From Tannerellaceae bacterium (GTDB lineage Bacteria > Bacteroidota > Bacteroidia > Bacteroidales > Tannerellaceae), in NCBI GenBank assembly GCA_031288175.1, contig JAITRW010000040.1:124001-188000 (forward strand): DNA of 64,000 nucleotides, read 5' to 3'. The position numbers were made by a program, and so were the translations under genes. Under the pieces are notes generated by a model. That model was not told the origin of the DNA. It was given only the letters and a program-made list of their open reading frames with translations, and searched no databases. Shown here piece after piece: positions 40,263 through 48,446 of this stretch. Position 1 is the first letter of the stretch, and every line of letters starts with the position of its first letter.

Positions 40263-41339
40263 TTACATACGAAGTTTTTTACGGAGGGAGAGAGGAAGAG
40301 CGTCTTTGTGAAGAAGGATATTGATAGTTTTGGCGGCAACATAGGCGTCGGAGACATACCAAGTGCCTTGATAAGGATTGTTGGTTCCCCATGAATTTTT
40401 TACGAGATAGAATTTATCGCCGTGTTGGTCGCGGGCGATACCGTAGATTTGCATTCCATGGTCATCAGTGGTACGGTAATCGTCATAGGACAGAGAGCGC
40501 ATAGCGGGAGTAATTACAGTATCACGGGGAAAGACCGCTATACCGTTTTTACGACTCCATCCTTCTTCGGAGACGTCGGCTGCCCAGGCGATGGAGAAAC
40601 CGTTCTCAATAGCATGGTCAAAGAGTGCAAAGAACTCATCGTAAGGGATATTGTAGGAACTTGACCAGCGCCAGTTATCGGGGATCTCAAGGGCGAAGGC
40701 TTCGTAATAAGGTTGGTGAGTGAAAGAGGTCAGGGAGATATAATCGTCCGCATTGAGGCCTATCTCTCGAGCGAAGGAAAGGGGAGTGAACGATCGTCCT
40801 TCGTAAAGAAAGGTTTCGGGAAGCGTACCGAGATAGGCGTCAATAAGACCGTTGAAGGCAGGTTTCCACGCAGAGGAGAGTTTTTTGTTTTTGTTAGTCA
40901 GGATAGCATCCAGGAAACCACGTGCACCGGCTATCAATTCGGCATGAACATGTTGTGTTTCGCCGTAATCAAGGCCGGGCATTTGAGTTTCGGGGACTAT
41001 CCCATAACGTTTCACGGCGTAGAGGACGTCATAGAAGGAACCTCCCTCGGCGAAGCAGGTTGTTCCATGGGTACGGACATATTTGTCAGCCTTATCGCGG
41101 TAAGTATGGCTGACTACGAACATTTCGGCGAGGTCGTACTCACCTTTACCCTGCCGGAGGAGTTCCGATTCGAGGAAGGCCAGCATAGAGAAACACCAAC
41201 AGGTACCTGTACGCTGCTGATGCTTGATAGAGGTAATAGGGAGAGTTTTTTCAAGGGTGAAGACATAAGACGTGTCTTGCGCGCCGACCGACGCTATGGT
41301 CAGCGCGGCGGCGAGCAGGACAGCGGATAACTTGTGCAT
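40263..41339 (-). CDS. C1-family (papain/bleomycin-hydrolase-like) cysteine peptidase, secreted
   Basis: Signal peptide KLSAVLLAAALTIASVGAQ; QQRTGTCWCFSMLAFLESELLRQG active-site Cys; DDHGMQIYGIA (His) and VKNSWGTNN (Asn). Confidence 0.92.
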   Translation of the reverse strand: MHKLSAVLLAAALTIASVGAQDTSYVFTLEKTLPITSIKHQQRTGTCWCFSMLAFLESELLRQGKGEYDLAEMFVVSHTYRDKADKYVRTHGTTCFAEGGSFYDVLYAVKRYGIVPETQMPGLDYGETQHVHAELIAGARGFLDAILTNKNKKLSSAWKPAFNGLIDAYLGTLPETFLYEGRSFTPLSFAREIGLNADDYISLTSFTHQPYYEAFALEIPDNWRWSSSYNIPYDEFFALFDHAIENGFSIAWAADVSEEGWSRKNGIAVFPRDTVITPAMRSLSYDDYRTTDDHGMQIYGIARDQHGDKFYLVKNSWGTNNPYQGTWYVSDAYVAAKTINILLHKDALPLSLRKKLRM

Positions 41340-41356
41340 GACAAGGAGGTAGAGGC

Positions 41357-43591
41357 TTACTTCTTGAGGAGTACTTTAGTCACAGTATCACCTCTTTTAA
41401 TAAGGTATATACCGGCAGGAAGCCCTTCGGTGGCGGAACCTACGTAGACCCCTGTGAGCGTATAGATTTCGGCGGGGAGGAAGGGGAGAGAGGGAAATAC
41501 AGGTTCGATAGAATTGCCGACAAGGGCTTGATAGGTTGCCCAGGCGGTACGGGCGGCGGTATAGGTTTGTTGAGCAGTGGTGCGGGCGGTGTTATAAGCA
41601 AGGGTAGCGGCGGCAAGGGTGATAAGGGCGGTATTATAAGCAGTGGTGTCAGCGGAAAAGGTGGTAAGGGCGGTACGATAGGCGGCCAGAGAATCGACGG
41701 CAGCTTGAGTGGCGGTACGATAGGCGGCCAGAGAGTCGACAGCAGCTTGAGCGGCAGTGCGGGCAGCGGCCAAAGAATCGACGGCAGCTTGAGCGGCAGT
41801 GCGAGCGGCGGCAAGGGAATCGACGGCAGCTTGAGCGGCAGTACGGGCGGCGGCAAGGGAATCGGGGACAGGTTGGTAAGCGCTGACAGCAGCTTGTTGG
41901 GCACGGGCGGCTTGTTGGGTGGTATAGGCAACGGCAGTGAAGTTAAGGAGCGCGCTAAAGTAGGCGTAGGCGTTATCGCCGGTGGTAGCGCCGGTGGCGC
42001 GGGCGGTTTTGGCGGCAGAATAGGCGGCAGAGACGGCATTATTGATGTCGCCAATGGCGGTAACATAGGCGGCGTTACGGTCAACGATAGAGGTGGCAGA
42101 GGTGGCAGCACGGTCGGCAGAGGAGGCGGCGGAGTAAGCAAAGGCGGCCGTGTAGGCGGCTTTGTAGACGGGGTTAGAGGAGTTGAGAGCGGCGGCGCAA
42201 GCCGAGAGAGAGTCAGCGGCTTTTTTATAAGCGTCAGCTTTTCTATTATAATCTTGAGCGGCAGTGGGAGAGGGCGCTGCTTCGAGGAGGGCGGGGAGTG
42301 CGAGGAATGTTTTGGTGACGGAATCTTTAAGTGCGCCAATGGATTTTTGAAGAGTAAGCTCAGCGTATCCGAGTGCAGGGATGGACTCGGTGAGAGTGTA
42401 GATAGCAGTGGTGGGATTGGGGAGAGTAGCGGCAACAGTGGCGGCGGCAGAGAAGACGGTGGCGGCGGTATCAAGGATGGTATGTATGGGAAGGAAACCT
42501 GTGCGATAAGCGATGAGAGGGAAGGAGTCACGTGCGGATCCATAGCTACCGTGAGAAGCATCAGTTTGAACTTTGGCATTATCGGCGGTAGTGTGGGCGG
42601 CAGTGGAATCGGCGGCAGTGGTATATCGGCCGGGATTTTCAATGTACGTAATAACTGACTGAGGGATTAGGTGGGCCAAGGCGGCGGCATCTTTGATACC
42701 CTGTGATTTGATGCTGTCGGCGCCTGTGGAGATGGAGGCGGCAAGCTTGTAGGCTTTAGCAGCGGCGGTGTAAACGGCAGCAACGGGGGAATGTGAGGTG
42801 GAAGCAGTAGCGGCAACGGTACAAGCACTTTCTTTAGCGGTGTGAGAGGCGTTAGGTGAAAATTGACCGCTATAAATGGAGGCGATAACGGATTTGGCAT
42901 CTTCAAGGGTAGTGGTGGCATTGTTGACGGTTAAGTTCTGGTATCCGAGGGTGTTCTGGTGTCCAGAGGGTGTTGGGGTAATGGTTTCGCTACGGTTGGG
43001 GAGGGCATTAAGGGCGTTAACGGCGGCGGTATAAATACCGGCGTGGTATTGGAAGATACGAGAGCGGAGGGCGATGGAATCAGCCTTGGCTTTGTTGTAG
43101 GCAGTGAGCGTGGCGGTGGAATCGGTTTTAGCTTTGTTATAGGCGTCAAGCACGCGGGTGTAGGCTTGTGCTTTGGAGGTAGAATCGGCCTTGGCATCAA
43201 TGTATTTTTGGGCTTTGGTGGTGGAATCGGCCTTGGCTTTGTTGTAAGCGCGGAGAGTGGAGGAGGAATCCGCCTTGGCTTCGGTGTAGGCGGTGAGAGT
43301 AGAGAGGGTATCGGCTTGCGCTTTAGCGAGAACTTGCGCTTTGGAGGAGGAATCGGCAAGGGCAATGGTGTGAGCGTTGGCCTTTACAACAGAATCGTTT
43401 CTAGCGATGAAGTAAGCATTTTCAGCGTTGACATAGATACTGAAGGCTTCTTCTTTGGTGAGGGGAGTATCATCGCTGGGAGCAGGAGGTTCATCGCCGT
43501 CAGGGAAAGCGGCGGCGCGCAGGGCAGGGGCGAAGAAGAGGAGGGCGAAGAGGAAGCCGGTAAAGAGCGAGGGGAAAAGCTTTGTTTTCAT
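41357..43591 (-). CDS. Very Ala-rich repetitive secreted protein with T9SS-like C-terminal domain
   Basis: Signal peptide MKTKLFPSLFTGFLFALLFFAPALRA; long Ala/Thr/Asp-rich helical repeats; C-term AEIYTLTGVYVGSATEGLPAGIYLIKRGDTVTKVLLKK. Start refined from 43621. Confidence 0.75.
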   Translation of the reverse strand: MKTKLFPSLFTGFLFALLFFAPALRAAAFPDGDEPPAPSDDTPLTKEEAFSIYVNAENAYFIARNDSVVKANAHTIALADSSSKAQVLAKAQADTLSTLTAYTEAKADSSSTLRAYNKAKADSTTKAQKYIDAKADSTSKAQAYTRVLDAYNKAKTDSTATLTAYNKAKADSIALRSRIFQYHAGIYTAAVNALNALPNRSETITPTPSGHQNTLGYQNLTVNNATTTLEDAKSVIASIYSGQFSPNASHTAKESACTVAATASTSHSPVAAVYTAAAKAYKLAASISTGADSIKSQGIKDAAALAHLIPQSVITYIENPGRYTTAADSTAAHTTADNAKVQTDASHGSYGSARDSFPLIAYRTGFLPIHTILDTAATVFSAAATVAATLPNPTTAIYTLTESIPALGYAELTLQKSIGALKDSVTKTFLALPALLEAAPSPTAAQDYNRKADAYKKAADSLSACAAALNSSNPVYKAAYTAAFAYSAASSADRAATSATSIVDRNAAYVTAIGDINNAVSAAYSAAKTARATGATTGDNAYAYFSALLNFTAVAYTTQQAARAQQAAVSAYQPVPDSLAAARTAAQAAVDSLAAARTAAQAAVDSLAAARTAAQAAVDSLAAYRTATQAAVDSLAAYRTALTTFSADTTAYNTALITLAAATLAYNTARTTAQQTYTAARTAWATYQALVGNSIEPVFPSLPFLPAEIYTLTGVYVGSATEGLPAGIYLIKRGDTVTKVLLKK
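41660..41865 (-). repeat. ~42-bp tandem repeats encoding DSLAA(A/Y)RTA(A/T)QAAV, about 5 copies
   Basis: Protein reads DSLAAARTAAQAAV x3, DSLAAYRTATQAAV, DSLAAYRTALTTFS; boundaries approximate. Confidence 0.85.
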
Positions 43592-43642
43592 GGTGTGATG
43601 CATTTTTAAAGAGGTTACCAATTAAGAGTTCATGAGACGGGG

Positions 43643-43650
43643 CAAAGGTA
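43643..43650 (-). promoter_or_regulatory. Putative -7 box TACCTTTG upstream of the Ala-rich gene
   Basis: TAnnTTTG match about 50 nt upstream of the start codon. Confidence 0.35.
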
Positions 43651-43724
43651 GGTGTTTCATTGAACTTTCCATGAGGTCCTACTTTTTTTATAGATAAACT
43701 GCGGGCGCTCGCTCAGGGCGGAAG

Positions 43725-44036
43725 TTATCTTTTGTAAAGGACTTTGGTTATGGTATTGCCTCTTATAATACGGCGTATCTTGAAACAAAGGCGGTAGAAG
43801 TCAAGGAAAAGAATCTTCCCGAACAACGGCAGTTTTGCGATGCAGTAGCCCAAAAAGAGGATGCCGTCGCGGCAGGTATCTTTGTCCTTCAAATAGATAT
43901 CACTTAAAAAATCGTTGATATAAGGGCGGGAGCATCCCGGCGTCAGCAAGGCACACTTATACAAACACAGGGTAAGTATAACAAACTTTGAGCAGCGTAA
44001 CAAGACGCAACAAACTCCATACTGATATTCAAGCAC
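43725..44036 (-). CDS. Hypothetical small ORF (possible gene remnant)
   Basis: 103 aa ORF; C-terminal hydrophobic/basic segment GKILFLDFYRLCFKIRRIIRGNTITKVLYKR; no confident family. Confidence 0.3.
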   Translation of the reverse strand: MLEYQYGVCCVLLRCSKFVILTLCLYKCALLTPGCSRPYINDFLSDIYLKDKDTCRDGILFLGYCIAKLPLFGKILFLDFYRLCFKIRRIIRGNTITKVLYKR

Positions 44037-44047
44037 TTAGCCTTTTA

Positions 44048-44381
44048 TGTAACAACCCAAAAAAGTTTGTTACACATCTAATCCACTGATTCTGTGTAGC
44101 TTATCCCAAAGTGTAACAAAAACACCAACTTTCCCTATACGCGCATATATATTTTTACGCGTTATACATGCCTCGCGCGTACGCGTGTGTACAACACTAA
44201 TTTATTTTTCTATATATCATATATATCTATATACACATAATAGTTTGTTACATCTTCTTGTGTTGTAGTCCTGGTGCGGAAAATCCCTGACACAATAGAT
44301 TGTTACACTTTGTTACATACATCTTGAAAAGTAGTGTGGATGCGGGTTCTTGAAAAAAGTTTGTTACATAAGTTTGTTACA
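44048..44381. repeat. Array of TTTGTTACA-type repeats in AT-rich intergenic DNA
   Basis: Direct copies at 44066-44074, 44244-44252, 44299-44307 (ATTGTTACA), 44309-44317, 44360-44368, 44373-44381; inverted copies TGTAACAA at 44048-44055 and TGTAACAAA at 44112-44120. Confidence 0.85.
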
Positions 44382-44402
44382 CCCCTCTGAAACCCGCATC
44401 CA
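44337..44402. repeat. 12-bp perfect inverted repeat TGGATGCGGGTT … AACCCGCATCCA
   Basis: Arms 44337-44348 and 44391-44402, enclosing two TTTGTTACA copies. Confidence 0.8.
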
Positions 44403-44488
44403 ACCTACAAAGTTCAAAAAAGAGGGTGCTCTTCGTGCTAAACACCCCCCCCCTCTGGCAGAAAATCTTTTCCACCTTTTGTGTGAGG

Positions 44489-44986
44489 TTAGCCCAGCTG
44501 GGGTTTATGGCCCCCTTCTTCAAAAAGACAAAGCCCTTCATATAGTTCGCACTTCAAAATATGTGTTGCCCAATTACTTCCATCAAAATAATTCACATAT
44601 GTAGTATCACAGTTGCATTCCTTTTCTCCATTCTCTTTAATAAATTCTTCAATGCTTTCTATAATAACCTCCTCATCGTCTTCGAAGCCCTTGACATCAA
44701 TCTCATGACTTTTGCAGAACTGCAATAAGTCCTCAATATTGTGTTTAATCGTAGCCTCCCATTCACCGTCTGCATACATTTTCTCCTCGAACACATATGA
44801 ATGCTGAATCTCATCTACACGATTGCCAGCGTGGTCGTATGTGTCGTTTAAACACCCATTCTCGACAACCTTCTTTTTGTCAAAAATGTAAATTCTGTCT
44901 TGTTCTATGTGTCTGTACACTTTGAACTTTTCATTTGCTTCCATCTCTCTTTTTTTTGTTGTTAATGTATTCCGTAATCGGTACAA
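44489..44986 (-). CDS. Hypothetical acidic protein
   Basis: Uninterrupted ORF with coherent composition; likely start at MEANEKFKVYRHIEQDRIYIF; no recognised family. Confidence 0.5.
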   Translation of the reverse strand: MYRLRNTLTTKKREMEANEKFKVYRHIEQDRIYIFDKKKVVENGCLNDTYDHAGNRVDEIQHSYVFEEKMYADGEWEATIKHNIEDLLQFCKSHEIDVKGFEDDEEVIIESIEEFIKENGEKECNCDTTYVNYFDGSNWATHILKCELYEGLCLFEEGGHKPQLG

Positions 44987-45001
44987 TTATTGAGTTGAAC
45001 A

Positions 45002-45487
45002 TTACTTGTCGAATAACCACAAAAACCCCCAAACAATAATATTACCTATTATCCAAGTGTATACGGCAACTCGGATTGGTGCAGCTTGCATTAGCGGGCA
45101 CCACTTTCTTATTCGAGAAGAAAGGGTATGAGGTAAGATCTTTATATTCAATGCGCTTTCCAATTCAATCAATGCATCTGCATCCAATTGAGTAGTGCCA
45201 ACAGTCTTGCAGTGATAAAGGTATCCGAAAGGCTGTCTAACTTGTATTCTGTAATACCCAAAGCAATTGATGACAGAAGTCTTATATATCCCTCGCATAC
45301 TACTGAGGAATACCATTATTAAAATGACTTCCTTTTCGAAGTCGGAGAGTGTTGCACTCTCCGACTTTATTTTATCCCATTTTTCGATCAATACATAGTG
45401 TGACAATTCACACGCTTTCAATTTGAGAGCTTTGTTTGTCATCACTTCCGTAACATACCGGTGTTCTTTTTCATTTAGTGTTTGCAT
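45002..45487 (-). CDS. Hypothetical protein with C-terminal TM segment
   Basis: 161 aa ORF; C-term VAVYTWIIGNIIVWGFLWLFDK. Confidence 0.5.
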   Translation of the reverse strand: MQTLNEKEHRYVTEVMTNKALKLKACELSHYVLIEKWDKIKSESATLSDFEKEVILIMVFLSSMRGIYKTSVINCFGYYRIQVRQPFGYLYHCKTVGTTQLDADALIELESALNIKILPHTLSSRIRKWCPLMQAAPIRVAVYTWIIGNIIVWGFLWLFDK

Positions 45488-45489
45488 GA

Positions 45490-45726
45490 TTAGAAGAATT
45501 TTATGTTTTTATCAGAAGAAGTGCTTAATATAAGCACTTTAAAATAGGTATCTGATAATCTAAGTTTTTCTTTCACATAAGCATAATCTGCATTAGCCAT
45601 GTGCGAGTTCGGATACATCTTATATGCATACACATCATCGACATTAATGAAGTCTCTTATTGCACATAAGTGGTTAAGCTTTCGAGAAGCCCGGACGACA
45701 GGAAAGACAATTAATATTGTTCTCAT
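45490..45726 (-). CDS. Hypothetical protein
   Basis: 78 aa ORF immediately upstream of 45002..45487 (2-nt gap). Confidence 0.4.
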   Translation of the reverse strand: MRTILIVFPVVRASRKLNHLCAIRDFINVDDVYAYKMYPNSHMANADYAYVKEKLRLSDTYFKVLILSTSSDKNIKFF

Positions 45727-45883
45727 TGCTCAGTATATATGAATAGGGTACATTTACACTGGATTTTTTCTGTATCCATTTCGTTGTTTATTAGCTTTTT
45801 AAGTTGATAAGAATCTTGTGAGTACTGGGTATTTTGTTTTCATAAATATCTACTTAAAGTTTGTTCTACAATATGTGCGAGCA

Positions 45884-46584
45884 TCAAGTATTGTTTTCTG
45901 AATAGACTGCTTTTTTTATACCGGAATTGTACAGCCGTTCTAAATTGCGGTGTAGATATGTAACGTCTGGAATCACGCTGTAAGCGTTAGCTTTTACGGC
46001 TACTTGAAAAGTAAAATAAACGTCTTCATGTAAATCATGAGGAATACACCGGATATGATTATTGCGAAGGAAAGAAATCTTGTAGAGCCTATTCCAAGCA
46101 GTAATAGGTTGGAGGCTATTAATTATATGTGCTTTGTTTCTTTCTACAAGAGCACTCCCATTCTTTAATATATGTTTATGGGGGGGGGTATGGTATGATC
46201 AAGACAAAGCGTAGTCCTCGAACCCTGTACAAAATCGACGTTGCTTCTCTTCATTTCGTCGTACAGCTTTTGGATGCAGTCCTGTGTGATTTCATCATCG
46301 CTGTCCATAAAAAAAAGATAGTCTCCCCGGGCATTATCAATGGCTGTATTCCTTCCTGCACCGAGACCGATATTCATCGGATGGTCAATAATCCTTACTG
46401 CCTTGCCACGCGGGTGTCCGGCGATGATATTCCTGACAATTTCCATGGAGTTATCCGTACCCTTATCATCGACGACAATAAATTCTATCTCCTCATACGT
46501 TTGATTTAAGGCCGAAAGCAACGCCTTTTCGATATAAGGTGCTACATTGTAGACTGGCATGGAGAGCGTAACCAACTGTTTCAT
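45884..46584 (-). pseudogene. GT2-family glycosyltransferase frameshifted at a poly-G/poly-C(9) tract (phase-OFF configuration)
   Basis: ORF 46165..46584 (VTLSMPVYNVAPYIEKALLSALNQTYEEIEFIVVDDKGTDNS…DYLFFMDSDDEI) ends just after C9; with one more C the frame continues HKHILKNGSALVERNKAHIINSLQPITAWNRLYKISFLRNNHIRCIPHDLHEDVYFTFQVAVKANAYSVIPDVTYLHR to 45884. Confidence 0.85.
46180..46188. repeat. Homopolymer G9 tract (C9 on coding strand)
   Basis: Direct reading: tatgtttatGGGGGGGGGtatgg. Confidence 0.95.
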
Positions 46585-46623
46585 GACTGTGCGAATTGTA
46601 GCTCACAAATATCCGAAAATCTT

Positions 46624-46631
46624 TATCTTTG
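46624..46631 (+). promoter_or_regulatory. Putative -7 box TATCTTTG upstream of the sugar isomerase gene
   Basis: TAnnTTTG match 33 nt upstream of the ATG at 46664. Confidence 0.35.
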
Positions 46632-46663
46632 GAAGTGTTTAGTCGCTAAAAAATCAACAGATT

Positions 46664-47545
46664 ATGGAAAAGAGACGGGATTTCTTGAAACAGGCAGGTT
46701 TACTGGCGGCGGGAGGATTGATTGCTCCCCGATGGCTGTCTTCCTGCAAAGGGTTGAAGGAACATGAAGGGAAATACATGGGCATCCAGCTCTATTCGCT
46801 ACGTGAAATGGTGGCGAAGGAGGGTATAGAGGCAGCCATGAAGTTGGTTTCCAAGACGGGGTTCAAGCATGTAGAGACGGCGAACTATGAAGAGGGCATG
46901 ATTTATGGTTTTGAACCGGCGGAATTTCGCAAAAGGGTGCATGATTTGGGAATGAGCTGTACGAGCGCGCATGTGGGGAAGATGTTGGAGGCAGGCAAGG
47001 AAGACGAGGTAATGTCCTGGTGGGTGGGAGCGATTGAAGCGCATGCGGAGGTGGGTGCGGCCCATTTAATCTTCCCATGGATGCCGATAAACGCCGGTAC
47101 GACGGGGGATGACTTGAAGAGGTATTGCGATTATTTCAACGAAATAGGGTTATTGGCGTCTCAGGTTGGAATTGCTTTCGGGTATCACAATCATGCCTTT
47201 GAGTTCGGAATGATAGAGGGGGAAAGGGTCTTCGATTTCCTGATGGATCATGTGAACAGGGAGGTGGTGCAGTTTGAGCTGGATGTATATTGGTGCCAGG
47301 AGGGAGGAGGCAATCCGGTGCAATTTCTCACGGAGCGCGGCGATCAGATCAACGCTATCCATATCAAGGATGTGCAGGAGATAGGAAGGAGTGAGAAGAT
47401 GGATTTCCAGCCCATCTTTGCACAGATGAAGACTAACGGGATCAAAAACTGGTATGTGGAGGTGGAGGAATTTACCGATAACGATGCAGTGAAGGGCCTC
47501 AAGGAAAGTTATGAGTTCCTGGAAAAAGCCGACTATGTGTATTAA
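46664..47545 (+). CDS. Sugar phosphate isomerase/epimerase (xylose-isomerase-like TIM barrel), Tat-like signal
   Basis: MEKRRDFLKQAGLLAAGGLIAPRWLSSC; GIQLYSLREMV; FGYHNHAFEF; VQFELDVYW; IHIKDV. Confidence 0.92.
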   Translation: MEKRRDFLKQAGLLAAGGLIAPRWLSSCKGLKEHEGKYMGIQLYSLREMVAKEGIEAAMKLVSKTGFKHVETANYEEGMIYGFEPAEFRKRVHDLGMSCTSAHVGKMLEAGKEDEVMSWWVGAIEAHAEVGAAHLIFPWMPINAGTTGDDLKRYCDYFNEIGLLASQVGIAFGYHNHAFEFGMIEGERVFDFLMDHVNREVVQFELDVYWCQEGGGNPVQFLTERGDQINAIHIKDVQEIGRSEKMDFQPIFAQMKTNGIKNWYVEVEEFTDNDAVKGLKESYEFLEKADYVY

Positions 47546-47549
47546 ATAA

Positions 47550-48446
47550 ATGTGGTTGGGTCTTGCGGGTTTGTCGGCTGTCCTGCTTGGCTGCTATGAG
47601 GTATGTAAAAAGATTTCACTGAGGGGGAATGCGGTGCTACCTATCCTGTACTTTAATACGTGCATGGGAGGACTGGTGCTATTGCCGTTACTATGGTTGT
47701 CAAAAAAGGGGCATTTCTCAGAAGATGCCCTTTTGTATGTAGCGCCCTTACGGGTGGAGGAACATGGGGCGGTGGCGTTGAAGTCTGTGTTGGTACTGGC
47801 ATCATGGTGGACAGGGTATTCGGCAGTGAAGCACTTGCCGCTGACATTGACAGGGCCAATTAAGGCGTCCCAACCGGTAATAACGGTGATGGGGGCGGTG
47901 GTTATTCTTGGTGAAAACCTGAATGTGATGCAATGGGCAGGAGTAGGGCTGGCGTTCCTCTCTTTTTACTTGCTGTCCGCTACGGGGAAAAAGGAGGGTG
48001 TCTCATTCGGGCGTAACGGTTATATCTGGCTTATGCTGATTTCCATCGTCACGGGTGCACTCTCGGGCCTGTATGACAGATACTTACTGCTCAGTATCCC
48101 GCCTTTTTCGCTGCAAGTGTGGTTCACGGTTTACCAGGCTGTATTGCTGACGCCTGTATACCTTTTTTTTCATATCAAAGGAAAGACGTGGAAGGGAAGT
48201 ATCACATGGAGGTGGCAGCTACCGCTTGTTTCCATCCTCCTGCTGTCGGCTGATTATTTCTATTTCGTGGCTTTGAGTGATTCCGAAGCGCTGATCTCCG
48301 TTATCTCCATGATGCGACGCAGTAATGTGGTTATTACTTTCTTGTTCGGGGCGTATTATTTCCATGAACGGAATTTGCGGGCGAAGTCTATCGACCTGTT
48401 TTTAATTTTGTTAGCTATGATTATCCTATACTTTGGAAGCCTATGA
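47550..48446 (+). CDS. EamA/DMT-superfamily transporter
   Basis: About ten hydrophobic segments; duplicated EamA-like halves (LPLTLTGPIKASQPVITVMGAVVILGE; SVISMMRRSNVVITFLFGAYYFHE). Confidence 0.88.
   Translation: MWLGLAGLSAVLLGCYEVCKKISLRGNAVLPILYFNTCMGGLVLLPLLWLSKKGHFSEDALLYVAPLRVEEHGAVALKSVLVLASWWTGYSAVKHLPLTLTGPIKASQPVITVMGAVVILGENLNVMQWAGVGLAFLSFYLLSATGKKEGVSFGRNGYIWLMLISIVTGALSGLYDRYLLLSIPPFSLQVWFTVYQAVLLTPVYLFFHIKGKTWKGSITWRWQLPLVSILLLSADYFYFVALSDSEALISVISMMRRSNVVITFLFGAYYFHERNLRAKSIDLFLILLAMIILYFGSL

Noticed and set aside
41660-41865. Tandem repeats considered as a CRISPR array
   Set aside because: Contiguous in-frame coding repeats with no unique spacers.
41440-42642. Long alternative-frame ORFs over the Ala-rich gene (400 aa on -, 376 aa Gly-rich on + at 41528..42658)
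   Set aside because: Low-complexity GC-rich repeats suppress stop codons in all frames; only the 41357..43591 frame has a signal peptide and a sorting-type C-terminus.
44048-44381. TTTGTTACA array considered as a CRISPR array or tRNA cluster
   Set aside because: Repeats are only 9 nt, irregularly spaced and in both orientations; no tRNA cloverleaf seen.
44350-44604. 84-aa plus-strand ORF crossing the C9 tract
   Set aside because: Overlaps the repeat region and the opposite-strand hypothetical gene; composition not convincing.
46129-46509. 126-aa plus-strand ORF
   Set aside because: Antisense to the GT2 gene and crosses the G9 tract; no recognisable content.
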